Shown piece after piece: positions 1 through 9,900 of a DNA stretch of 64,000 bases; within the stretch, counting starts at the first letter, position 1; every line of letters begins with the position of its first letter. The translations under genes and the position numbers were made by a program. The DNA is from Clostridia bacterium (GTDB lineage Bacteria > Bacillota > Clostridia > Oscillospirales > Acutalibacteraceae), in the NCBI GenBank assembly GCA_900766585.1, contig CAAFVV010000041.1:36620-100619 (forward strand), given 5' to 3'. The notes under the pieces are model-generated. The model was not told the origin of the DNA, did no database searches, and saw nothing but the letters and a program-made list of their open reading frames with translations.

Positions 1-1837
1 CCACATACCCCTGGTAGAGCAGTCCGTCTGCTGTTATACCGATTTTAAAATTACGCAGCTGTTCAGCCTTCTCACAACATACAACGCGCCCCAACAGATA
101 GTCAATATAGCTGCGTGCCAGCTGATTTTCTGTATCCACCTTGTTCGCCAGGCTGCCATCGCAGGGACAAATCGTTTCTTGTTCGCGAAGCTTACCGATG
201 TCCACCAGTCCGAATGAGGCAAAGCCGAACTCTTTTTTTATCCTGTCAAAGATCAATAGGGCATTTTTATAATACGCCGGATCGACCAACAGATAAAACT
301 TCTGCGCATTGAGATATCCCTCCACGGCTCCGCGCCACTGTTCATCCGTGAGCTCCAGGACATCTGCCAGAATATCCACCCTCACGCGGCTGCCAATCTG
401 GCTGTTTAACTCAGATTCCAACCGGGTCTTCAATGGCAGAAGACCTCGCGGGTAGTCCTTTATGTTCTTTCGAAGGTTGGCAAGGACGGTGCTTTTTTGG
501 TCCTGATCCTCCTTCAGCTCCGCCAAACGATCTTCTGCTTTGTGCTGCGCATCCCGGATGGCCTTAGTCAGCTCAGCCGCCGCCTGCCGGGCGCTCTCAA
601 AGGGTGTCAGCGAATAGGCGAATATCTCATAGTTCCCGGATGTAAAAGGCGCATAAGCCTTCAGGACACTTTCGGCAGCCTTCTGTACAGGCAGAAGCAC
701 TTCTTCCGTCTCCTGCTTCAATATCGCGTCACACAGGTCATGCAGCTGCAGGGAGTCTATTTCTATTTCCCGTGCCAGAGATTGAAGGCTCTGTATCAGT
801 CCTTTTTGCTCATCCAGCAGCGCCTGCTTCCGACCGCAGAGCTTTTCTTCCTCCTGAAACACACTGCTCTGCGCACAGGCCAAGTCAAGTTCACGTCTGC
901 GGTTCTCTTTCTGCGTGATTTGATCGGAGATCGCCGCGATATTCTCTTCAATTGCGGCTAATTCTATGGTACAGTCCCTCTTCTCAAGCTCAAATCGGTC
1001 AATTTGCGCCTGCTCCATTTCCCTTTTCGACCAAAGCACCAAAAAGGACTGCACCCGCCAACGGTCAAGGGCCTGATTCATTTCGCGGTATAGTTTGCCA
1101 ATCTCCTGCAGGGCAGTGAGTTTTTCCTCCTGACGCTGTGATAACATTTCATGGCGTTTATAATCCCGAATATTCTGCTGCATAGCCTCGATATCCAGCT
1201 TCTCCGGTATATCACAGATATTCTCGGTAATAAATTTCTGAATATCCACGATAGGACGGAAGGATACCGCCTTTTTCATCATTCGAAGAACCTGCTCATT
1301 GTGCACATTCCATCGCGACAGCATATTTCTGCGGTATTCCTTCTGCGTGTCATAGATCTCTGCTTTGGCGTAATTCTGTTTCAAAAAACGGCGCAGCGCA
1401 GGAATCTCCATAGCCTCTCCGTTTTCGACAAAGCAGTTCTCAGGCAGAGTTCCCACATAAATGAAAAAGCGCTCCTGCCTGCTTCCGTCACTGCGGCAAT
1501 CAAAAACAACGCCCGTAACAAAGCTGCTGCCCGCTACATCATCCTGAAACTCACAAACAATGTAGCTGGAGAAATCTTTTCCCCGGCGGGAACAGGGATT
1601 ATTTTCATCCATATCCGCCCGCAAATAACCGTCCAGTGTGCGCTGGGACTTCTCATTGGCAGCCTGATTAAAATTGCGGGCATTGGTTTCCCCCAACAGA
1701 ACAATCTGAAGAGCATCAATTACCGTAGATTTTCCCGCACCGTTTTTTCCTGTCAGAAAATTGATGTCACCCACCTCGATGATCTCTTTGCTGAAATACA
1801 GCCAATTCATCAGCAGTATCTTCTTCAGTTTCTTCAT
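1..1837 (-). CDS. jetC: JetC-like SMC/MukB-type ATPase of a Wadjet system (partial, C-terminus off the window)
   Basis: Condensin-like ATPase of the Wadjet (Jet) defence family, which loads on DNA and drives cleavage of small circular plasmids together with JetA, JetB and JetD. Only the first 612 residues lie in the window; the frame is open through base 1. Seen: an N-terminal ATPase lobe with a clear Walker A loop (GKNGAGKST, residues 30-38), then a long charged, Leu/Gln/Glu-rich region after about residue 200 as in SMC coiled coils. The start at 1837 was chosen because an AAGGAGG site lies 9 bases upstream. The gene begins 71 bases inside the end of jetB, so the two are translationally linked. 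Walker B and signature motifs would lie off the window. A generic SbcC/MukB ATPase would look alike, but the jetA-jetB context decides the call. Confidence 0.85.
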   Translation of the reverse strand, partial: MKKLKKILLMNWLYFSKEIIEVGDINFLTGKNGAGKSTVIDALQIVLLGETNARNFNQAANEKSQRTLDGYLRADMDENNPCSRRGKDFSSYIVCEFQDDVAGSSFVTGVVFDCRSDGSRQERFFIYVGTLPENCFVENGEAMEIPALRRFLKQNYAKAEIYDTQKEYRRNMLSRWNVHNEQVLRMMKKAVSFRPIVDIQKFITENICDIPEKLDIEAMQQNIRDYKRHEMLSQRQEEKLTALQEIGKLYREMNQALDRWRVQSFLVLWSKREMEQAQIDRFELEKRDCTIELAAIEENIAAISDQITQKENRRRELDLACAQSSVFQEEEKLCGRKQALLDEQKGLIQSLQSLAREIEIDSLQLHDLCDAILKQETEEVLLPVQKAAESVLKAYAPFTSGNYEIFAYSLTPFESARQAAAELTKAIRDAQHKAEDRLAELKEDQDQKSTVLANLRKNIKDYPRGLLPLKTRLESELNSQIGSRVRVDILADVLELTDEQWRGAVEGYLNAQKFYLLVDPAYYKNALLIFDRIKKEFGFASFGLVDIGKLREQETICPCDGSLANKVDTENQLARSYIDYLLGRVVCCEKAEQLRNFKIGITADGLLYQGYV

Positions 1838-2438
1838 CGGCATCATCCTCCTTGCACAGCACAGACACAACATCGTTCAGCTTTTCACCGGAGACCGCAG
1901 CCAGCACTGTCGGTAATATGGCAAATTCACAGCCGCTCTGATTGAACTTTCCCTCAATCCGCTGAATAATTGAGTGATTTTCCAGCAGCGTCAACGCACG
2001 CTTTACTTCGTCCATATTGGGCTTGGCCGGAAGGATCGCATAATCCGTGACAACCTTTTCTAACACGTCACGCACCGTGCAAACAGCATCCTGCTCCAGA
2101 CCGAGACGCTCCTGATTTTCCTCATAAATCATACGCAGGGCAAGGAGAATGGCCGTTTCTCTTTTACTCAGGTTACAGCGGTTCGCTTCGTCTGTATTGA
2201 TCACATAGAAGTAGCCATTCAGATCATCCTTACGCAAATCCCAATCCAGGAGACTAAGATATTCCTGTACCGCTTCATAATGCAGGGATAAGAACGTATA
2301 ATCCGGGTTATTCACCCTTCCTTTTCCCGGCCGATACAGCGTTCGCACAATATACGTCCGGCTGAGAAGCTGGTTGCAAACCGACTTGAACTGTTCTAAT
2401 TCCTTGGACGTTGCACCATGAATAAAGTCAAAATTCAT
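1767..2438 (-). CDS. jetB: JetB-like protein (DUF4194, KITE-type condensin subunit)
   Basis: A 223-residue protein of the DUF4194 family, the MukE-like (KITE) accessory subunit that joins the kleisin JetA and the SMC ATPase JetC in Wadjet complexes. The sequence shows a compact winged-helix-like body (for example KRETAILLALRMIYEENQ near residue 92) and an acidic tail (DDADEETEEDTADE). There is no signal peptide or membrane segment, so it is cytosolic. Its ATG overlaps the jetA stop in an ATGA junction at 2435-2438, and jetC starts inside its 3' end. This A-B-C order with overlaps is typical of Jet operons. Assignment rests on recognising the family and the neighbours; the Wadjet subtype is not decided. 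Confidence 0.85.
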   Translation of the reverse strand: MNFDFIHGATSKELEQFKSVCNQLLSRTYIVRTLYRPGKGRVNNPDYTFLSLHYEAVQEYLSLLDWDLRKDDLNGYFYVINTDEANRCNLSKRETAILLALRMIYEENQERLGLEQDAVCTVRDVLEKVVTDYAILPAKPNMDEVKRALTLLENHSIIQRIEGKFNQSGCEFAILPTVLAAVSGEKLNDVVSVLCKEDDADEETEEDTADELAVFQQRDHRGG

Positions 2439-3832
2439 TTTTTCTTCTCCTTCCGGCGAATCTGCATCTGGGGGACGGAATAGCCATTTTCACGGAATGT
2501 GCCGCCCAGCTCTTTAATCTGATGGCCTGCGGCAGGATCCCCGCTGGTCAATACAGCCAGCAGGCTCATGATATAGGCTTTATCATCCCCAATATTTAAA
2601 TCTTTGGAATAGCGAACATCTTCATCTCCCAACCATCCCTGCACATAGGCCGCAATGGCCGCACGGCCATATTCGGAACGCAATAGCTGTGCAGCCTGCG
2701 CGGCCGCATCTGCATCGGGAGCTGTTTCCTGGATAAAAACCGGCTCTGCTTTTGTCCATTTTCCGGGGCGCTTACGATACCACAAGCTTTTTTCAGAAAG
2801 GAATGACTGCTCATAGAGCTGAAACACCGGTTGTATCCGGTCCACTAAGTCACCCGCGCGTCGATTGCGGGACAATGCTGTAAGCAGGACATTCAAGTTT
2901 CCCCGAACGTTTTGATCCCGATTTGTCAGATTTTCCACCTTCTGCGTTGCCGCTCTCGTATAGCGGCGAACCTGCGCATCAATTTCATTGAGATAGTCAT
3001 GCTCTATATTGTCATATCGCTCATCAATCCAGAAAATCTTTCGCAGCAGATCGGCACGGCAGTTTTCCACCGTGTCTCCTCGTTTATCCTGCAAAGCCGC
3101 ATTGGCCATAGCAAGCAGCAGAGCATCATCTTCAGTCCACCTTTTCAAAACGGATTGAATCGGAACGCGATACTTGGGGACAGAGTCCTTAATTTTCAGC
3201 GGTCGTATGTATGCCTCAACTACTTTCTGGCCAAACTCGTTGAAATGAGAGGCCAACACCTGATTGACGTTCTGCATATCTATCTGAATCTGAAAATAAT
3301 GCTTCACATTGTGATAGACCATTTGCAGCAAATTTATGAGTGCAACGGTGTTATCATAGGCGCTATAAATCGCGGCCATCTTATCGTAAACGCTATCGCT
3401 CTCGTTGGCGACCTTCAGGGCAGAATAGGTACCAAATACGTAGGAAAATCCGCGAACAGGACGATCATCCCGGAGCTGATGAAACAGCTCCAGCAGCCGG
3501 CTGCTGTAACTGGGAACAGTAACATACTCCTCAAAATCGTCGCCCCGTTCCTTTTCAAACCAGCCCTTTCCGCAAAGCTTCCGAATCAAAAAGCGCGCAC
3601 GGCCGGAGATATCCCGCAGCTCCTCCTCGTCAATATCCTCCCCTTCAAACGTAGCATCTGCCAGCTGCTGCTCCAGCCTGCTGCGGAGCATGGAATACAG
3701 TGTATCCTCACGGATTTTTAGGTTTTCACAATATGCGGTGTACAGCACATCCAGCGCATCTGCATATAACGCGCGGTTAGGCGAGGCCAAAGGCGAAAAA
3801 AGCTCGCCGGGAACCACTTCAAAGAATTTCAT
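2435..3832 (-). CDS. jetA: JetA-like protein (DUF5716 family, kleisin subunit of Wadjet)
   Basis: First gene of the defence operon, 465 residues. It is recognised as the family annotated as Wadjet anti-phage system protein JetA (DUF5716-like), a MukF-like kleisin that bridges the SMC heads. The N-terminus (MKFFEVVPGELFSPLASPN) resembles that family; the rest is helical and soluble with a basic C-terminus (RRKEKKK). The reading frame stays open upstream to 4021, but that extension runs through the promoter. The ATG at 3832 has a GGGGGGAAG-type ribosome site 7 bases upstream and is the better start. About 150 bases of leader separate it from the promoter. jetB follows with a 4-base overlap. The nuclease gene jetD is expected beyond the left edge and cannot be seen. 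Confidence 0.8.
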   Translation of the reverse strand: MKFFEVVPGELFSPLASPNRALYADALDVLYTAYCENLKIREDTLYSMLRSRLEQQLADATFEGEDIDEEELRDISGRARFLIRKLCGKGWFEKERGDDFEEYVTVPSYSSRLLELFHQLRDDRPVRGFSYVFGTYSALKVANESDSVYDKMAAIYSAYDNTVALINLLQMVYHNVKHYFQIQIDMQNVNQVLASHFNEFGQKVVEAYIRPLKIKDSVPKYRVPIQSVLKRWTEDDALLLAMANAALQDKRGDTVENCRADLLRKIFWIDERYDNIEHDYLNEIDAQVRRYTRAATQKVENLTNRDQNVRGNLNVLLTALSRNRRAGDLVDRIQPVFQLYEQSFLSEKSLWYRKRPGKWTKAEPVFIQETAPDADAAAQAAQLLRSEYGRAAIAAYVQGWLGDEDVRYSKDLNIGDDKAYIMSLLAVLTSGDPAAGHQIKELGGTFRENGYSVPQMQIRRKEKKK

Positions 3833-3986
3833 GAAACTTCCCCCCCCGCAGGAGACAATGAGGATAAGCGGAAAATCCATTGGGAATCCGGACAGGCCGG
3901 ATGAGCGCTTGACCGATGCCCGCATGAAATATATGCAGGATTGGGTATGCATCCATAACAACGCCGCTTCGTTTCCTGTTATTACC

Positions 3987-4016
3987 ATTATATCGATTGA
4001 CAGGTATATTGTCAAT
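3987..4016 (-). promoter_or_regulatory. Sigma-A promoter of the Wadjet operon with embedded inverted repeat
   Basis: On the minus strand a perfect -35 (TTGACA, 4010-4015) and -10 (TATAAT, 3987-3992) are separated by 17 bases. A 7+7 inverted repeat (ATTGACA / TGTCAAT, 3996-4016, 7-base centre) covers the -35 box and spacer, so a repressor dimer bound there would block RNA polymerase. No regulator gene is visible nearby. Confidence 0.75.
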
Positions 4017-4057
4017 GACATTTGTCGTTTTGATTCAATTATTCAGCGGTGTTATTG

Positions 4058-4100
4058 GGGGACCAGGAGGCACGGAGTTCGAGTCTCCGCACTTCGACTA
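4058..4100 (+). other. 3' half of a tRNA (Pro-GGG-like): probable attachment-site remnant
   Basis: The sequence reads as the 3' half of a tRNA: GGG then G (positions 34-37), A, anticodon-stem strand CCAGG (4063-4067), five variable bases, a perfect T arm (CGGAG-TTCGAGT-CTCCG, 4073-4089), a 7-base acceptor strand CACTTCG (4090-4096), discriminator A, then CTA. No matching 5' half lies upstream: similarity stops at the anticodon loop, a usual recombination point for tRNA-targeting integrases. A terminator follows, as after a native tRNA gene. It probably marks one end of an integrated element lying to the left. The Pro identity is inferred from the anticodon bases. Confidence 0.55.
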
Positions 4101-4103
4101 AAG

Positions 4104-4141
4104 GCCCACCGCAATTTTGACAGGGTTGTGGTGGGCTTTTT
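4104..4141 (+). terminator. Intrinsic terminator after the tRNA fragment
   Basis: GCCCACC (4104-4110) pairs with GGTGGGC (4130-4136), extended inward by a G-U pair and CAA/TTG, and is followed by a run of five T. It reads on the plus strand and was probably the terminator of the original tRNA gene. Confidence 0.75.
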
Positions 4142-4243
4142 GTCAGAGTCGGCGCACAGTTTGCGGCACCCTCACGACGGCATTGACGGGGCTGCGGAAA
4201 CTCAAGCCTTTGACGGTTTATCTGTACTCACTCCATAATCGCA

Positions 4244-4280
4244 AAATCGGCAGGCTCGTTTGGTGTGAGCCTGCCGATTT
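4244..4280 (-). terminator. Terminator of the beta-helix surface protein gene
   Basis: A 14-base perfect inverted repeat (AAATCGGCAGGCTC / GAGCCTGCCGATTT, loop of 9) lies 15 bases beyond the stop codon of the surface protein. Both ends are A/T-rich, so it can work in both directions. The stretch 4142-4243 between the two terminators holds nothing I can identify. Confidence 0.75.
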
Positions 4281-4294
4281 CTGTTTGTACTCTG

Positions 4295-6586
4295 TTATCT
4301 GACAGAGTGCTTTTTCTTTTTGCTGACAACCGTTGTGCCGATAACCGCGCCGCCGCTGATAAACAGCAGGGCGATCCACAGCATAAGGCCGCTGTTGACG
4401 CCGGTCTGAGGAGATTTCGGGTCATCCGGATTCGGGTCATCCGGCGTGGTATTGCCTCCGCTCTGGGCTGCCTTGATCTCAAACTCTGTGCTGCACTCAC
4501 CGTCGCTATAGACAACAGTCAAGGTATGCTTGCCGACTGAGAGCGTGTCAAGGTAATCTTTTTTCAGCGTGATGACCGTAGAGCCGGACACGGCGGTATA
4601 TTTATCTGCGCTGATGAGCGTGCCGTCAACCTTAACGCCGGTGAACTTGGAAACATCTCCGTTTACCGCAAACTTCAGCGTACCGTCGCTGTTTTGCGTC
4701 CAAGAGCCGTTTGCCCCCTCAGTGATTTTATATTCAGGCGTAGTGCCGGACGCCTGCGGCGTCATGGTAAGGTCAGTAATGACCCACATGGTACCGTCAG
4801 AGCCATCACTCGTATCGCCTTCGTAACGCTTATAATTCACAAATTCTCCGTTGATTTTCAGCTTGGTGTCGGGACCGAATACATAGCGGTCACCATAAAC
4901 AGTCGTTACATACACACCGTAATGATAAGTCTTTCCGGCTTCAAATGCAGTAAATTTGTTTTCATAAAAATTGCCGAAGTCGGTAGACATGGCACCGGTC
5001 TTGCTGTCCAGCTCCCACCACTCACACCGATAGGCGTAGTTTGCACCGTCAGGCACCTTGCCGCTAAACACGGGCCTGTCGCCGTCCTTGAAGCTGACGG
5101 TGACATCGTTGATCTCCACCACATCAATGACGGTGACAGTAGGCATCGTAATCGTCTTAATGGACGGGATATACATAGCACCGCCGACGAAAGGTGCCGA
5201 AACTTTTTGTCCGTTCACGGTAATGACGGTTTCACTGCTGAACGAATATCCGTCCTTCGGCGTCAGCATCAGAGAATACACATAGCTCTTACCGCTTTCA
5301 AACGCAGTGATAGTCGGCAGCGAGCCGTGTGAGCCGTTATCGGAATACCAGGCGGCAACGGGTTGATTGTTTTCCAGCTGCTGCCAGCATTCATATTCAA
5401 TCTCGTATTTGTCCTGATCGGCAGCCGCCACCTGTGACGTTGCCTGCGGGGCATCACCGGGCTGATAGTTGAATTTCGCATTTTCAATCACTGCTGCGGT
5501 GATAGCGGTCGGGATTGCCGTGGGCGTCCAATAGGCTTTCAGGGTAATATTAGCGGCAACATTTGAATCAAAGGTATACTGCATATCTCCAAGATACCAT
5601 CCGGCAAAATCATAGCCGTTCTTTTTCGGGTCGGCGGGCTTGATGGCCGGAGCATTCCGCAGCTTCTGCTCAGGCACGGCGCTGCCGCCGTCAGAATCAA
5701 AGGTCACGGTAAATTCATCAAAGGAATACGGGAATACGCCGCAGTCTTCAAAAGTACCGCCGGTCATGGTGACCACAGCCTTATTGTTGCTGCCGTACAC
5801 CGCATTGCCGAGCCCGCCCATATCTACTTTGCAGCTTTTTATCGTACCGCCGGTCATGGTGAATCGGCCGTCCTCGTAAATATTCACCGCTCCGCCGTTG
5901 GTACCGGCAGAGCAATTCTGGATGACACCGCCGTTTAACTCAAAGGTGCCGCTCTGCTTAATAAATACCGCGCCGCCGTCATCGTCGGCTCCGCAGCTGC
6001 CGATGGTGCCGCCGTTCATAATGAAAGTGCAGCCGCTGCCAATATCCACCGCGCCGCCGTCATCGCCGGCTTTGCAGTCCATGATGGCGCCGCCGTTCAT
6101 CACGAATTTACCATACTTGACCGGTGTTTCCCCTACACCGGTGTTGGAAACATCCACCGCACCGCCGTCACCGTCGGTCTTGCAGTTCACGATGCTGCCG
6201 CTCTCCAGGATCAGCGTGCCTCCTTTGACATCAAATCCGCAGTTTTTGTTCTGCCCGTCGATTTTGCCGCCGGTGCTGCTGTCCTTGATTGTCAGGCTTC
6301 CGCTGCTGCTTACCCGAATGATATCCTCATCTGCCCCGCTGCGGCTCAGGGTATATCCGTTAAGATCAAGAGTTACGACGCGCTCAACATTAAGTTTCTC
6401 GGCGATTTCAATGTTGCTGCCTAACTTGATTTCCAAGCAGTCCGCATTTTCCAGTGCCGCCGTCAGTTCCGCTTCATTGCTGACTGTCGAATCCGCCGCA
6501 AATGCTGATATCGACACCAGAGACAGCAGCATACACAGCGTAAGCAGAGCTGTCAGCAGTTTGGCTTTTATGGTTGCTTTTTGCAT
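4295..6586 (-). CDS. Cell-wall-anchored surface protein with beta-helix and InlB-type repeat
   Basis: Secreted protein of 763 residues. Seen in order: a signal peptide (residues 1-31, ending AFAA); a beta-helix-like region with repeated GGAVDI/GGAVFI/GGTI strands to about residue 285; one Listeria-Bacteroides (InlB B) repeat (VTFDSDGGS ... FAGWYLGD ... LKAYWTP, about 288-352); several Ig-like segments, the last of X2 type near 650-710; and a sortase signal SPQTG at 725, with a hydrophobic span and a KKKK tail. SPxTG is the motif type described for Clostridioides difficile sortase B. The ATG follows AAGGAG. The broken gene at 10531-11306 is a paralogue at both ends. It is probably an adhesin; the ligand cannot be read from the sequence. 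The 284 bases upstream (6587-6870) hold no clear gene or promoter. Confidence 0.75.
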   Translation of the reverse strand: MQKATIKAKLLTALLTLCMLLSLVSISAFAADSTVSNEAELTAALENADCLEIKLGSNIEIAEKLNVERVVTLDLNGYTLSRSGADEDIIRVSSSGSLTIKDSSTGGKIDGQNKNCGFDVKGGTLILESGSIVNCKTDGDGGAVDVSNTGVGETPVKYGKFVMNGGAIMDCKAGDDGGAVDIGSGCTFIMNGGTIGSCGADDDGGAVFIKQSGTFELNGGVIQNCSAGTNGGAVNIYEDGRFTMTGGTIKSCKVDMGGLGNAVYGSNNKAVVTMTGGTFEDCGVFPYSFDEFTVTFDSDGGSAVPEQKLRNAPAIKPADPKKNGYDFAGWYLGDMQYTFDSNVAANITLKAYWTPTAIPTAITAAVIENAKFNYQPGDAPQATSQVAAADQDKYEIEYECWQQLENNQPVAAWYSDNGSHGSLPTITAFESGKSYVYSLMLTPKDGYSFSSETVITVNGQKVSAPFVGGAMYIPSIKTITMPTVTVIDVVEINDVTVSFKDGDRPVFSGKVPDGANYAYRCEWWELDSKTGAMSTDFGNFYENKFTAFEAGKTYHYGVYVTTVYGDRYVFGPDTKLKINGEFVNYKRYEGDTSDGSDGTMWVITDLTMTPQASGTTPEYKITEGANGSWTQNSDGTLKFAVNGDVSKFTGVKVDGTLISADKYTAVSGSTVITLKKDYLDTLSVGKHTLTVVYSDGECSTEFEIKAAQSGGNTTPDDPNPDDPKSPQTGVNSGLMLWIALLFISGGAVIGTTVVSKKKKHSVR

Positions 6587-6870
6587 ATGGTTTTGCTCCT
6601 TTCTGCGGAATCGACCGCAGCAAAAACTCTGTCGGAGTTTGATTTCCCTTTTCCGGTATCCTGCAGCTTCTCCCCACAGTATATCTAAACACGGTAATTA
6701 TATCCTATACAGAGTCGAAATTCAGTATAATTTCCGAAGTGGCAATGGACACTTTTGAAAAGCAGTTCCGCTTCTCACTCTGCTTTTGCGTGTATAATGG
6801 TGTCAACTGAACGGCAACGGGAATGCAATAGGAAAGTTTATTTCGCCCGTGATGGAATTGGAAAACATAT

Positions 6871-6914
6871 CGGCAAAGCGGTAGGCTCAATCAATTGAGT
6901 CTACCGCTTTGCCG
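6871..6914 (-). terminator. Terminator after the RCC1-repeat surface protein gene
   Basis: A 20-base inverted repeat (arms at 6871-6890 and 6895-6914, one mismatch, 4-base loop) lies 11 bases beyond the stop codon at 6926. The T tract is interrupted on the minus strand, so termination may be partial; on the plus strand the hairpin is followed by GTTTTATG-type sequence. Confidence 0.65.
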
Positions 6915-6925
6915 TTTTATGTTCC

Positions 6926-9900
6926 TTACTTTGCCGAGCCCTTTTTCTTTTTACTCACCACCGCCGCACCGGTCGCCATGCCGCCGCTGACGAGCAGCAG
7001 CGCGAGCCACAGCCAAAGACAGCTGTTTTCGCCTGTCTTCGGCGAATCCGGCAGCTTTTCTTTCACGGTATCCGCCTCGGCGATCTCTTTCGTCGCCGCA
7101 GCGTCGGTAAAATACTTGCCGCAGCCGCCGCAGTACCAATACGCGATATTTCCCTTGACATCCTCTGTCGCCGCCTTGGCGGGGAAGTGCTTGAGGTCGG
7201 CGTGATTGGTTGCGTCAAGCTCGCCGTAGGCTTTTCCGCAAAGCTCGCACACCGCCTTGTCCCTGCAGGTCGCCTTGCCGCCGGCGTGGTTGGTGATCAC
7301 CTTTTCGCAATAGTTGCAGACGTGATCTTTGTCCGCGTCCTCGTGGTTGGAAATCACCTTTTCGCAGTAGTCGCAGACGTGATCTTTGTCCGCGTCATCA
7401 TGGTTGGAGATCACCTTTTCGCAGTAGTCGCAGACGTGGTTTTTGTCTGCGTCCTCGTGATTGGAGATCACTTTACCGCAAATATCGCAGATATGGTTTT
7501 TGTCCGCGTCCTCGTGATTGGAGATCGTCTTTCCGCAATAATCGCAGATATGGTTTTTGTCCGTGTCATCGTGCAGGCACACATATCCGCACTCGCTGCA
7601 TACGCCGTCTGCCCACTCATGGGCTTCGCTCGCCACGATCACAGCGCCGCAGCAGCTCCATTTTTGCTCGTGAACGTAGGCGGTCCTTGTCGTCCACTCC
7701 TGCGTGCCGCCCACATGGTTGGCGGGATCCTTTTCACCGTAGGACTGATGACAGTACTCGCATATTGCCTCGGCGGTGCAGGCAGCCGTACCGCCGGTGT
7801 GCGCACCGTATCCGTCCTTTGCGGAATCGTTATTCTTCACATCGCAGTTGGCATTCAGGCACTCATGCCAGTGATGCGCCGCATCGTACTGCCATGCCTG
7901 ATCCCAGCTGTGACCGCTCGCCTGAATCGGCTCGTTTTTTGTCGCGCCGCATTCGTCGCAGGTATATATTCTTTCGCCTTTCGTCATGCAGGTGGGCTTT
8001 ACGGTCACCTTGCCGTTGTCCCAATCGTGGGGATTCTCCTCGTTCCTTTCATCACAGCGGGAGCACTTTTTCCAGTGGGTGTTCTCATCATGCTGCTCCA
8101 CGGAGAAATCGTGCCCCAGAGCCGCAATCGTGCCGCCGCAGGCAGTGCAGATGACCGAGGTCGTGCAGGTGGGATTCGCCCCCGTGTGTCCGCTGTGGTC
8201 ACACACCGTCCACCGTGCCGTGATCGTCAGAATCTTCGCGGGCATCTTCTCGGGAAAGGGGGTATCCCAGCCGGCAAAGATATAGCCTACTCTCGTCAGG
8301 GTCGGAGGGGTGACCGCTGTGTCATAATTCTGGTCGATGAGGATATCCGGCTCACCGTTTTCGGGCCTGACTCTGATCACGTACGAAAGGATCTCCCATC
8401 CGGCGTACAGCGTCATATTTCCGGGGATTGGGTCGTCAAAGTCCCACTTCTGCTCCGGCTTGCAGGCGGCATCCGTATACCAGCCAAGGAAGTTGTGACC
8501 TTCCCTTACCGGCCATTCATCGAGACTGGGTTCGCGGATACACTCGTTTTGCTTCTCCACGCACGTTGCCGCACCGGTCAGCGTGCCGCCGTTCGGATCG
8601 AACGTAACCGTGCAAAGGGGTGCCTCCTCCCACATGGCATACAGGGTGCAGTCCTCCGCTTTGTCATACCGGGTTGTGCTGTGACCGTATTTGTCACTGT
8701 ATTGTCTGCCATGCTGCTGCCTGTCATACCAGCCAAGAAAAAAATATCCCTTGTACCGCGGTATCGGCATCTGATCGAGCGGCTCACCATAGGTGACCCG
8801 CATGGTTTCCTGCGCCACCGTGCCGCCGTTGCCGTCGAAAGCCACCGTGTAGGTGTTTGCTGTCCACTTTGCCGAGCACTTTATGGGATCTGCGGTCAGG
8901 GAAGAGGTTTCCCACCCTGCAAAGGTATACCCCGTTTTTTTCACGTTTGAGGCATCGGGAAGCACAAGCTCCTCATCCTTGTAAGCAAAATCCCGGGGCG
9001 TAAATCCGTCGACCCAATTGCCGCCGCCCAAGTCATACTCAAGCTGCACCTTTTCCCTCACGGCAGAGGTGACGGTAAACACCCTGTCGGAGGTTATGAC
9101 CGTATTCTGCATTTCATCAAAGGTTATCGTTTGGATCATACCATCGGTAACCGCTGCAAAGGTTTCGGATTTTTTGAGATCGCCGTTTCTGCAAAGCTGA
9201 CCGTTCTGGTTTCCTCCGCAGGACCATAGTCCGCCGCCTTCATCCAGCAATATGCTATGCCGGTTTCCCGCAGCGGCGGCCATCATTTTGGTGCTGCCGA
9301 TACCGTCGGTCACCTTAAAAAGCTCCGGATTTTCTGTGTTTTCCGTATTTCTTCCAAGCTGACCAAAGCCCTTAATGCCGCAGGTTCTTGTATTGCCGTC
9401 GGTATCTATCACAATCGTGTTGCCGGCACCTGCCGCAATAAACCTGGCTCCTTCCGCTCCCTGAAGATCGGCTTTTTCAAACGTTGTATTCGCCGAACCG
9501 GTCATTTCTCTGCCCAGTTCTCCGTAAAGATTGCATCCCGCCGTCCACACATGGCCGCTCTCATCAAGCAGTACAGTGTGGGAATTTCCTGCTGCAATTG
9601 CGGTTATTTTTACGTCCGCTATGCCGTCGGTGACTTTTTCAAATGCCGCGTCCTCGTTGCCGGCAGTCCGTCTGCCGAGCTGGCCGTAAACATTATTGCC
9701 CGCCGTCCACACATGACCGTTTTCATCAAGCAGAACTGTATAAGCGGTTCCGCCCGCCGCATCGGCTATTTTCACATTTTCAAGGCCATCCGCTTTTTTG
9801 AACACCGCATTCGGTGTTCCGCTGTTCACGTTTTCGCTTCGGCCGAGCTGGCCGTCGCTGTTATAGCCCGCCGTCCAGACGCCGCCGTTTTCGTCGATCA

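Noticed and set aside
3833..4021. N-terminal extension of the JetA frame to 4021
   Set aside because: It runs through a perfect promoter and its inverted repeat, and the family sequence begins at the ATG at 3832, which has a ribosome site.
7288..7572. CRISPR array
   Set aside because: The regular 57-base repeats are coding, contiguous and without spacers.
7187..8950. A 587-codon open frame on the plus strand
   Set aside because: It is the antisense shadow of the GC-rich, repetitive RCC1-protein gene; no ribosome site, low-complexity Val/Phe/Ala protein.
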